Shown piece after piece: positions 1-6,187 of a DNA stretch of 14,180 bases. Below the pieces are notes generated by a model. It saw only the letters and a program-made list of their open reading frames with translations. It had not been told where the DNA came from and ran no database searches. The stretch spans positions 1-14,180 of the forward strand of contig JALUXI010000130.1 in the NCBI GenBank assembly GCA_027019045.1, given 5' to 3'. Made by a program: the position numbers and the translations under genes. Position 1 is the first letter of the stretch; each line of letters begins with the position of its first letter. The DNA is from Piscirickettsiaceae bacterium (GTDB lineage: Bacteria > Pseudomonadota > Gammaproteobacteria > Thiomicrospirales > Thiomicrospiraceae).

Positions 1-191
1 ATAAGGCTAACTGGTCAAGAGTAGTTAGAACCGAGCCCCGACACAAAGGGGGTTAAGACATAGCAAATTTCGTCCAATGTGTCATACAAAAGAAGTTAGA
101 ACCGAGCCCCGACACAAAGGGGGTTAAGACCAAGGGCTTGTGCTACGCCTGTGGCGAACCCCTTGTTAGAACCGAGCCCTGACACAAAGGG
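1..191 (+). CRISPR. CRISPR array, trailer (leader-distal) end
   Basis: Two identical 36-bp repeats lie at 24-59 and 95-130. They begin GTTAGAACCG and end GTTAAGAC. A third, degenerate copy starts at 165. It matches for 27 bp apart from one C-to-T change at repeat position 16, then diverges after 191. The complete spacers are 60-94 (35 bp) and 131-164 (34 bp), which are unrelated to each other. Bases 1-23 are probably the tail of another spacer cut by the window edge. Each repeat contains CCCC-GACACAAA-GGGG, able to form a short stem with an 8-nt loop. The decayed last repeat marks the leader-distal end, so the array is inferred to read left to right, with the leader and cas genes outside the window. 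The 3' end resembles the ATTGAAAC/ATTAAGAC-like handles seen in many type I and III repeats, but no subtype can be assigned without cas genes. Confidence 0.93.
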
Positions 192-276
192 ATTCGGTTT
201 TTCTTTTTATGGCTTTTTTCCTACTTCTGCATCGCTTCGTTTAGAATATGGAGATTCTGTTAAATGGAGTGTTCTG

Positions 277-1713
277 ATGCCTTTTTCTTCTATAGTTGTG
301 ACTATCTTGGCAGCGGGTAAAGGAACCCGTATGCAGTCTGCTAAGCCTAAAGTGCTGCAACCTTTGGCTAAAAAGCCATTACTTGGTCATGTTTTTGATA
401 CGGCTTTTGATTTATCCCCTAACCGTATTTTGCCAGTGATTGGTCATGGTGCGGGTCAGGTTAAGGCGGCTTTTGCATTTGATAACTTAGCTCATCGTTT
501 GGCTGAAATTGGGATGTTGGATGAAAGCCTAGTTACTTTACCCGAGGTGATTTGGGTGGAGCAGACGGAGCAGTTGGGTACAGGTCATGCAGTTCAGCAA
601 GTTTTGCCGCATTTAAAGGATGAGGAGGTGTTGCTCATTCTGTATGGTGATGTGCCTTTAACCCGCAAAGAGACACTTGAGGATCTGCTGGACTTGGTGG
701 ATGACACGCATCCTTTGGCTTTATTGACAGTGAATTTGAGTGTCCCAACGGGCTATGGGCGGATTATTCGAGATCAACATCTGAATGTGCAGGCGATTAT
801 TGAAGAGAAGGATGCAACGCTTGAGCAGAAACAGGTTCAAGAGGTCAATACGGGGATTATGGCAGTGAGAGCCAAGCAGGCGAGACAGTGGCTGGGTGCT
901 TTGCAAAATAATAATGCCCAAGGTGAGTATTACCTCACGGATATTATCGCTATGGCGGTAGCCGATGGCTTTCATATTCGCACTACCCAACCTGCGGATG
1001 AAACGGAAGTATTGGGGGTGAATGATAAAGTTCAGCTTCAACAGTTAGAACGCATTTATCAGCAACAGCAGGCAGAGCGTTTAATGCGTCAGGGTGTGAC
1101 CCTACTGGATGCTGATCGAATCGATATTCGAGGACAGGTGTCTGTTGGCAGAGATGTGGAAATTGGGGTCAATGTGGTGTTTGAAGGCGATGTACAGCTA
1201 GGTGATGGGGTGGTGATTGGTGATCATTGTATTTTAAAAGATACGGTGTTAGGCGATCAGGTACGGGTGGAACCTTTTTCCCACCTTGATGGGGCTAAAG
1301 TGGGTCAAGCTTGCGTGATTGGCCCCTATGCAAGATTACGACCTGGTACAGAACTGGCGGATGAAGTCAAGATTGGCAATTTTGTCGAGACCAAGAAAGC
1401 GCAAATTGGCCGAGGTTCAAAAGTGAATCATCTCTCCTATATTGGGGATACGCTAATGGGCGGCGGGTGTAATATTGGAGCCGGTACGATTACCTGCAAT
1501 TATGATGGGGTGAATAAGCACCAGACAGTGATTGGAGAAAGAGTCTTTGTGGGTTCCGATACGCAATTGGTTGCGCCTGTGGAAGTGGGTGATGGGGCCA
1601 CCATTGGAGCGGGTTCAACCATTACTAAACGAGTGCCAGCCAATGAACTGACATTGAGTCGTTCCAAACAGGTCACCATTAAAAACTGGCAAAAACCGCC
1701 GAAAAAGTCTTAA
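277..1713 (+). CDS. glmU: Bifunctional UDP-N-acetylglucosamine pyrophosphorylase / glucosamine-1-phosphate N-acetyltransferase
   Basis: GlmU catalyses the last two steps of UDP-GlcNAc synthesis in the cytoplasm: acetylation of glucosamine-1-phosphate, then uridylylation with UTP. The product feeds peptidoglycan and LPS. The N-terminal nucleotidyltransferase domain shows LAAGKGTRM at residues 11-19, K25, GTGHA near 101-105 and YGDVPL at 123-128. The C-terminal half is a left-handed beta-helix of hexapeptide repeats, with RLRPG, GNFVETKK, the catalytic-type histidine H385 in KVNHLSYIGD, and GAGTITCNYDG. The start at 277 is chosen because GGAG at 266-269 sits 7 nt upstream and the protein then begins like known GlmU. 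A longer frame back to 151 would begin inside a CRISPR spacer and is not credible. At 478 residues it is about 20 longer than E. coli GlmU, apparently because of extra residues around 70-92. TAGAAT at 242-247 is a possible -10 element. Confidence 0.97.
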   Translation: MPFSSIVVTILAAGKGTRMQSAKPKVLQPLAKKPLLGHVFDTAFDLSPNRILPVIGHGAGQVKAAFAFDNLAHRLAEIGMLDESLVTLPEVIWVEQTEQLGTGHAVQQVLPHLKDEEVLLILYGDVPLTRKETLEDLLDLVDDTHPLALLTVNLSVPTGYGRIIRDQHLNVQAIIEEKDATLEQKQVQEVNTGIMAVRAKQARQWLGALQNNNAQGEYYLTDIIAMAVADGFHIRTTQPADETEVLGVNDKVQLQQLERIYQQQQAERLMRQGVTLLDADRIDIRGQVSVGRDVEIGVNVVFEGDVQLGDGVVIGDHCILKDTVLGDQVRVEPFSHLDGAKVGQACVIGPYARLRPGTELADEVKIGNFVETKKAQIGRGSKVNHLSYIGDTLMGGGCNIGAGTITCNYDGVNKHQTVIGERVFVGSDTQLVAPVEVGDGATIGAGSTITKRVPANELTLSRSKQVTIKNWQKPPKKS

Positions 1714-1727
1714 AAACTTCCAGTTTT
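1713..1727. terminator. Weak candidate bidirectional hairpin between glmU and mntH
   Basis: AAAACT (1713-1718) and AGTTTT (1722-1727) form a 6-bp stem with a 3-nt loop, in the short convergent gap between the glmU and mntH stop codons. On the minus strand a run of five T follows the first arm. The stem is nearly all A-T, so it would be a weak terminator at best. No better candidate is visible in this 40-bp gap. Confidence 0.25.
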
Positions 1728-1753
1728 CCCAGCTCCGTAGGATATGCCTGCTT

Positions 1754-3049
1754 TTAATGTCCTGCGGGGATGGTGTCGGAAAAGAAGGTTTGCCAGAGTA
1801 GGAAGAAGTTAAGCAAGATAATCACACTGATGATTCCCCAGCCTACTTTTTGTGTGAGAGGGGTATTCACCAAGCTGCCGACATATTTTGCTTGATTGGT
1901 AAATTGCAATAGGGGAATCAAGGCGAGGGCGATGCCGAAGCTGAGGACAACTTGGCTGGCGACCAAAACAGAGGTGGGGTCCAAACCAAGCATAATGACG
2001 ATTAAGGCGGGGGTCATGGTGATGATGCGTCTTAGCCACATCGGAATGCGGAAATTCACAAACCCTTGCATCACGACTTGTCCAGACATGGCACCGACGA
2101 CCGAGGAAGCAATCCCACTAATGAGAAGGGTCATGGCAAAGACTGTCGAGGCCATATCACCCAACAGTGGGGTTAAGGTCTGATAGGCCGTTTCAATGCT
2201 GGCAACCTCTTGATGACCTGTTTCAAAGAAGGTGGCTGCCGCCATGATCAGCATCGCCATATTCACAAATCCAGCAAAAACCATTCCAATCACCACATCC
2301 TTTAAAGTAAAGCGATAGAGCTTCTGTTTCTTTTCTTCTGTATCAACCTGAATACGGTTTTGGGTGAGGGCACTGTGTAGATAAATTACATGGGGCATGA
2401 CCGTTGCACCGAGAATTCCAGCAGCAAGGTAGAGCGCGTGGGTATCGGGAATTTGAGGTATCAGGAGCCCTTTAGCTATGCTGACAGGGTTAGGTTGTGC
2501 CAGAAAAATTTCCACCACATAGCCCAGTGCCACGGCTAATACCAGTGCAGCAATCACCGCTTCTAATGCACGGAAACCAAAGCGTTCAAAACTCAAAATT
2601 GCAAAAGTGACGACTGCCGTCAATCCTGCTGCCCAAATCAATGGAATATCAAAAAGCAGATAGAATCCTAAAGCCGCTCCGAGAAACTCGGCCAGTTCGG
2701 TTGCCATGGCGATAATTTCCGCTTGAATCCAGTAGAGCCAGACCAGTGGATGGGGGTAGTGTTCTCTAATCATCTCTGGGAGGTTTTTTCCTGTGGCAAT
2801 CCCCAGCTTGGCGGAGAGAGATTGAATCAGCATCGCCATCAGGTTTGCCCAGAGAATTACCCAAAGGAGTAGATAACCATATTCGGCTCCGCTTTGAATA
2901 TTGGTAGCAAAGTTACCCGGATCAATATAGGCCACCGCTGCAATCATGGCAGGACCTAAAAAAGGTAGACTGCGAAACCATTTTTTATGGGGGGTGCCAT
3001 TGAGTTCCGCATGAGCTTGGGCATGGATTTTATGATCGAGGTGTTTCAC
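1754..3049 (-). CDS. mntH: Nramp-family divalent metal (Mn2+/Fe2+) : H+ symporter
   Basis: This inner-membrane transporter imports Mn2+, and usually Fe2+, driven by protons. The 431-residue protein is strongly hydrophobic, with about 11 membrane segments. It has the two diagnostic Nramp motifs: DPGN at residues 43-46 in the first membrane helix and MPH at 218-220 in the sixth (context ATVMPHVIYLHS). These carry the Asp, Asn and Met metal ligands. Its length is near the bacterial norm (E. coli MntH is 412). Translation appears to start at GTG (3047-3049). An in-frame stop at 3068-3070 rules out a much longer protein, and the next Met, at residue 35, would remove most of the first helix. The best Shine-Dalgarno match, AAGG, is rather distant (12 nt). 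The N-terminal tail is histidine-rich (H3, H6, H9, H13, H21). A strong promoter and a palindrome lie just upstream, so metal-responsive control is likely. Confidence 0.95.
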   Translation of the reverse strand: MKHLDHKIHAQAHAELNGTPHKKWFRSLPFLGPAMIAAVAYIDPGNFATNIQSGAEYGYLLLWVILWANLMAMLIQSLSAKLGIATGKNLPEMIREHYPHPLVWLYWIQAEIIAMATELAEFLGAALGFYLLFDIPLIWAAGLTAVVTFAILSFERFGFRALEAVIAALVLAVALGYVVEIFLAQPNPVSIAKGLLIPQIPDTHALYLAAGILGATVMPHVIYLHSALTQNRIQVDTEEKKQKLYRFTLKDVVIGMVFAGFVNMAMLIMAAATFFETGHQEVASIETAYQTLTPLLGDMASTVFAMTLLISGIASSVVGAMSGQVVMQGFVNFRIPMWLRRIITMTPALIVIMLGLDPTSVLVASQVVLSFGIALALIPLLQFTNQAKYVGSLVNTPLTQKVGWGIISVIILLNFFLLWQTFFSDTIPAGH

Positions 3050-3057
3050 AATTATTT

Positions 3058-3071
3058 TTAACCTTGGTTAA
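3058..3071. promoter_or_regulatory. Palindromic operator candidate upstream of mntH
   Basis: TTAACC-TT-GGTTAA is a perfect 6-bp inverted repeat with a 2-bp spacer. It lies immediately downstream of the predicted transcription start of mntH and 8 bp before its GTG codon. It also contains the only Shine-Dalgarno-like AAGG. The AACC/GGTT half-sites loosely resemble those bound by DtxR/MntR-type metalloregulators. A bound repressor here would block early elongation or initiation. The identity of the regulator is an inference, and no regulator gene is in the window. Confidence 0.5.
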
Positions 3072-3080
3072 CTTTTTAGA

Positions 3081-3109
3081 ATTATGGGGTAGAGGCGGGG
3101 ATTCGTCAA
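3081..3109 (-). promoter_or_regulatory. Predicted sigma-70 promoter of mntH
   Basis: Read leftward, TTGACG (3104-3109) is followed after exactly 17 bp by CATAAT (3081-3086), close matches to the -35 and -10 consensus at optimal spacing. Transcription would start near 3074, about 25 nt before the mntH GTG. This is the best-looking promoter in the window. Confidence 0.75.
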
Positions 3110-3138
3110 GCAGGAAAGGGTGCAGTAAGGCAGAATTT

Positions 3139-3147
3139 TGTTAAAAT
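3139..3147 (+). promoter_or_regulatory. Possible extended -10 promoter of ubiA
   Basis: TG-T-TAAAAT (3139-3147) fits the extended -10 pattern. No good -35 hexamer is seen at the expected distance. A start about 7 nt downstream of the -10 would fall at or next to the ubiA ATG (3155), giving a leaderless or nearly leaderless transcript. That agrees with the absence of a clear Shine-Dalgarno sequence. Confidence 0.35.
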
Positions 3148-3154
3148 CCTCTTT

Positions 3155-4033
3155 ATGAAGATTGAAATTAAACCTTTGATAAGTCAGTGGCAACCCTATA
3201 TTCAGCTGATGCGTCTGGATCGACCTGTGGGAATTTATCTGGTGCTGTGGCCCGCTTTGTGGGCTTTATGGTTGGCGGCAGATGGTTTTCCTCCTTGGCA
3301 TATCTTGCTTATTTTTGTTTTGGGTGCGGTGCTGATGCGTTCGGCGGGCTGTGTGATCAATGATTATGCTGATCGCAATTTTGATGGACATGTCGCTCGT
3401 ACTTGCCAACGCCCTTTGGCAACAGGGGCTTTAAAACCTAAGCAGGCATTGAAGTTATTTGTTTGGCTCTGTCTGATCAGTTTTGGATTGGTATTGCTAT
3501 TGAATCCGCTCACTGTGCTGATGTCTTTTGTCGCTTTAGGATTAGCGGCACTTTATCCTTTTACCAAGCGCCTCACCCATTGGCCACAGGCATTTTTGGG
3601 GGCGGCGTTTGCTTGGGCAGTGCCGATGGCATTTACCGCTGTGCAGAATCGACTGCCGATAGAAGTTTGGTCACTATTTGCTGCGACACTGTGTTGGGCG
3701 TTAATCTATGACACCGCTTATGCACTGGTGGATAAAGAGGATGATTTGAAGATTGGGATTAAATCGACCGCCATTGGGTTTGGGCGGTATGTGAATCAGG
3801 TGATAGGGTTGTTTCAGCTGTTGATGCTGGGGCTATTGGTCTGGACAGGCGTGCTGTTTCATCTGCATTGGCCTTACTATTTGAGTCTGGCACTGGTTGC
3901 TTTGGGCTTTTTATATCACCAGCGACTTTTACATCAGCAAGATCCCGCTTTGGCATTTAAGGTTTTTTTGCAGAACCACTGGCTGGGATTGATTATTTTG
4001 GTTGGGATTATGCTGGATAAGGTGCTTTATTGA
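3155..4033 (+). CDS. ubiA: 4-hydroxybenzoate polyprenyltransferase
   Basis: UbiA joins an all-trans polyprenyl diphosphate to 4-hydroxybenzoate, the membrane-bound second step of ubiquinone synthesis. The 292-residue protein has about nine membrane segments. It carries both Mg-diphosphate-binding Asp motifs of the UbiA superfamily: NDYADRNFDGHV near residues 69-80 and YDTAYALVDKEDDLKIG near 185-201 (D193, D196, D197). It aligns along its whole length with my recollection of E. coli UbiA, including LMRLDRPVG near the N-terminus, so the ATG at 3155 is supported even though no Shine-Dalgarno sequence is evident. It is divergent from mntH, and its last 7 bp overlap the 3' end of the gene on the opposite strand. 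Its substrate is supplied by UbiC, encoded about 2 kb away on the other strand. Confidence 0.96.
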   Translation: MKIEIKPLISQWQPYIQLMRLDRPVGIYLVLWPALWALWLAADGFPPWHILLIFVLGAVLMRSAGCVINDYADRNFDGHVARTCQRPLATGALKPKQALKLFVWLCLISFGLVLLLNPLTVLMSFVALGLAALYPFTKRLTHWPQAFLGAAFAWAVPMAFTAVQNRLPIEVWSLFAATLCWALIYDTAYALVDKEDDLKIGIKSTAIGFGRYVNQVIGLFQLLMLGLLVWTGVLFHLHWPYYLSLALVALGFLYHQRLLHQQDPALAFKVFLQNHWLGLIILVGIMLDKVLY

Positions 4034-4530
4034 ATATTGGTTGGTGCGGTATATTGAGGAAATTCAAGTCCCCACTCGGTTTGCGGGTGAATTGCTTTGA
4101 GGAGTTTAAGTAGGTTGCCTGTGATATTGGGATGGAAGTTAAAGACCAAGCCTTCTCCTGTTTGCGGTAGCAAGAGTAACTGAGGGTGATCACTGTCCAT
4201 GTCTTTTAAGGTGAGTTGGGTAATGAGGATGGGTTTGTCAAATACCTTAATGGGTTCGGCAGGGATGTCAAAAGTCGTGTCAAAGTCACTCTCTTGTTGT
4301 GCTTGGAGCTGTTGCATCTCTTGAATCGCTTGTTGGGTATCGGACAATAGCGGTTTATTTTCTAAAGGGTGTTTACCTTGCAAGGCAGGAATTAAGAGTT
4401 TTAAAAAACGGCGGCTCAGCCACGCTTCGAGTAGGCGGTTTTGTTCAGTAGTGATGCTCAGTAAGATACGGTCTTCAAGGCCGTCATACCTTGCATTGAT
4501 CTGTTTAATTTGGTCAGTTGTATCAGTCAT
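4027..4530 (-). CDS. Conserved-looking hypothetical protein (167 residues)
   Basis: I do not recognise a named family with certainty. The protein has no signal peptide or membrane segment and is probably cytoplasmic. Residues about 14-50 read RYDGLEDRILLSITT..., then a basic-aromatic stretch, AWLSRRFLKLLIPAL, a pattern I associate with small uncharacterised proteins of beta- and gammaproteobacteria. Residues about 64-82 are Gln-rich and likely helical. The C-terminal part (about 100-150) alternates hydrophobic and polar residues, like beta-strands followed by a helix. The ATG lacks a purine-rich Shine-Dalgarno sequence. A TATAAT at 4560-4565 upstream would give a short leader of about 23 nt. 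The stop overlaps ubiA by 7 bp, and only 11 bp separate its start from the divergent exported-protein gene, so the two may be co-regulated. Confidence 0.8.
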   Translation of the reverse strand: MTDTTDQIKQINARYDGLEDRILLSITTEQNRLLEAWLSRRFLKLLIPALQGKHPLENKPLLSDTQQAIQEMQQLQAQQESDFDTTFDIPAEPIKVFDKPILITQLTLKDMDSDHPQLLLLPQTGEGLVFNFHPNITGNLLKLLKAIHPQTEWGLEFPQYTAPTNIQ

Positions 4531-4541
4531 AGGGAGAGGGT

Positions 4542-5540
4542 TTGGTTAAACGAGCCAATATTATAACGCGGCTACTTTTTTCGAGTATGTTGTTGTGTTT
4601 ATGCAATCCAGTTGTTTGGGCTGAAGAAGCGAGTGCGTCTAAAACAGCGTCCTCCTCATTCTCTCTTTGGTCTGATTCCCTTCAAGGATTGAGTCATTTT
4701 CAAGTTTGGTTAGGGCATTATGTTGGGGCTTTTGGACGAAAGCTGGATGGGCTATTGGCGAATGAAGCTTCCTTGGATGAAGCCAATGGTTCGCGTTTAG
4801 TCGTGCGATTACCCTATACAGTGCATGCGAATACCGAGCAAGGGTTTACTCCCAGTGTGGATGCCAATATTGATCTACCGCAGTTAAATCAGAAATGGAA
4901 ACTTTTTGTTAGCTCATTAAACCAAGAAGAGAAGCAACCTGTTTTATCAAGTAGTGAGACAGCGACTGGGAAAGGAATTGCCCAGATTGGGGTGCAGGTT
5001 CAATTAAAAAAGACAATGAATCTCATAGACTTATTGGACTTTGGATTTAATGCAAAAGGCTTAGCTTTACCTGCCGTCTATACCCGTTATAAAAGTATTT
5101 TTTATCAAGACCTCACCTCCGTTTGGCGACGACGGTGGTATGGTAAGGTGTTTTGGGAGAGTGATTTAGGGGCAGGGGTACAGTTGGCGCTACGACATGA
5201 TCGTACCTTTGCAGCCGAGCAGTTGCTGTTTCGTAGTGAGACACAGGCCAACTGGTGGGATAAAGGGCAGTACTGGGATATTTATCATGACTTTTTGCTA
5301 TATCATAAAATTAATGACTGGAAATCAGCGGTCTATTTTATGGGGTGGAATTGGCAGACGGTGCCGAAAGGGTTACATCTGACTCGTTTTAGTCTGGGAA
5401 ATAAATTACGGTTAAGACTGTATCAAAAGTGGCTCTACTTCGAAATCAAGCCACTGGTCACTTTTCAGGATACAACCCACTTTCAGGAAGCGGATCCCAG
5501 TCTGACCTTGCAGTTGGAAATGCAGTTTTATGAAGAGTGA
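4542..5540 (+). CDS. Exported hypothetical protein, probable outer-membrane beta-barrel
   Basis: Function unknown. Translation most likely starts at TTG (4542-4544). AGGGAGAGGG at 4531-4540 provides GGAG with a 5-nt spacing, and this start yields a proper signal peptide: a basic n-region (K3, R4, R10), a hydrophobic core, and a probable cleavage after VWA at residues 25-27. An internal ATG at codon 16 would lose the basic region. A Ser/Ala-rich linker and an amphipathic stretch follow. From about residue 85 on, the sequence is rich in Trp, Tyr, Phe and alternating polar/hydrophobic residues, typical of beta-hairpins of an outer-membrane barrel (for example WYGKVFWESDLGAGVQLAL and LRLRLYQKWLYFEIKPLV). 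The stretch NIDLPQLNQKWKLFVSS resembles DLP...RLxL segments I recall from uncharacterised outer-membrane proteins. The 3' end overlaps the 3' end of ubiC by 83 bp. Confidence 0.82.
   Translation: MVKRANIITRLLFSSMLLCLCNPVVWAEEASASKTASSSFSLWSDSLQGLSHFQVWLGHYVGAFGRKLDGLLANEASLDEANGSRLVVRLPYTVHANTEQGFTPSVDANIDLPQLNQKWKLFVSSLNQEEKQPVLSSSETATGKGIAQIGVQVQLKKTMNLIDLLDFGFNAKGLALPAVYTRYKSIFYQDLTSVWRRRWYGKVFWESDLGAGVQLALRHDRTFAAEQLLFRSETQANWWDKGQYWDIYHDFLLYHKINDWKSAVYFMGWNWQTVPKGLHLTRFSLGNKLRLRLYQKWLYFEIKPLVTFQDTTHFQEADPSLTLQLEMQFYEE
4560..4565 (-). promoter_or_regulatory. Candidate -10 element for the leftward hypothetical gene
   Basis: A perfect TATAAT on the minus strand lies inside the 5' end of the divergent gene, about 30 bp upstream of the ATG at 4530. 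The hexamer 17 bp further upstream (ATACTC) is a poor -35, so this rests on the -10 match alone. Confidence 0.35.
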
Positions 5541-6042
5541 GAAAAACTTCTGTGAGGAGTAAAGGATGGCTCTGCTGTAAAAATAGATTTCGGCGAGCAT
5601 AGGTGAGCGTTTGGCTGAGAGCATTGGGACAAGCAGGCCAGCAGGCTTGAGTTTGAGTAAATTCAAATTCGCTACGGTGGAGATGAGGCAGTTCAAATAG
5701 CAGTTCGCCTAATGGTTGATTGCCGAGGTTTTGAATGCGTTGCCAGGGATTGGCGGGGGTGAGATGAGGAATCAAGGTTCGGGCATAGACCACAGGCTGC
5801 TGGTCACACATCAATAGCACAATCCGTGTCCAGACTTGAGTTTGGCTGGAAAGATTGAGTTTTTGTGCTTCTGAAGGCAGGGGGAGGGCGAAGCCTTCAA
5901 AGAGGCGTTGCACGCTAAAGTGTGGACACTGCTGTTTCAACTTTTGGGTAAGCGATCCTCTATCCTGCAACCAAGGACGAATGGCGGCAGGAAATCGTCC
6001 TACTAAAGTCGCAGGCAGCCAGTGTAACGACAGCGGACGCAT
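5458..6042 (-). CDS. ubiC: Chorismate--pyruvate lyase
   Basis: UbiC converts chorismate to 4-hydroxybenzoate and pyruvate, the committed first step of ubiquinone synthesis in the cytoplasm. Similarity to E. coli UbiC (165 residues) begins at MRPLSLHWLP, so the ATG at 6040-6042 is chosen (194 residues). The open frame extends a further 68 codons upstream into recG, but that part is low-complexity and unlike the family. R73 in VWTRIVLL matches the chorismate-binding Arg (R76 in E. coli), LGELLF matches LGRYLF, and E165 in LLTEVF matches the catalytic Glu (E155). The C-terminus is about 20 residues longer than usual and produces the 83-bp overlap with the convergent gene. No clear Shine-Dalgarno sequence precedes the ATG. 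The gene lies 145 bp after recG in the same direction, separated by an inverted-repeat structure, so cotranscription is possible but not certain. Confidence 0.93.
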   Translation of the reverse strand: MRPLSLHWLPATLVGRFPAAIRPWLQDRGSLTQKLKQQCPHFSVQRLFEGFALPLPSEAQKLNLSSQTQVWTRIVLLMCDQQPVVYARTLIPHLTPANPWQRIQNLGNQPLGELLFELPHLHRSEFEFTQTQACWPACPNALSQTLTYARRNLFLQQSHPLLLTEVFLTLHKTAFPTARSDWDPLPESGLYPEK

Positions 6043-6071
6043 TTTGAATGCATTTGCCGAAAAAATATCAG

Positions 6072-6149
6072 AATTCCCAGTCCTGCTGGTTAAAACTGTG
6101 CCTAAGGAAGTGTTTGAGGGCGTTTTTTGTGGTATCAGGACTGGGGATT
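6072..6149. repeat. Inverted pair of the CAGGACTGGG intergenic repeat between recG and ubiC
   Basis: AATTCCCAGTCCTG (6072-6085) and CAGGACTGGGGATT (6136-6149) are inverted copies, 14 bp with one mismatch, separated by 50 bp. They lie in the 145-bp recG-ubiC gap. On the leftward transcript the second arm is followed within about 10 nt by a run of six T, so a transcript could form a long-loop hairpin there. The same 14-mer recurs exactly at 11696-11709. Confidence 0.6.
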
Positions 6150-6187
6150 TTGGCATTTTCTTTGAATTTTGGGGGTTTATTTTTGCC

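Noticed and set aside
151..276. A longer glmU reading frame starting at 151
   Set aside because: It would begin inside a CRISPR spacer and translate the last repeat. The ATG at 277 has a good ribosome-binding site, and GlmU similarity begins there.
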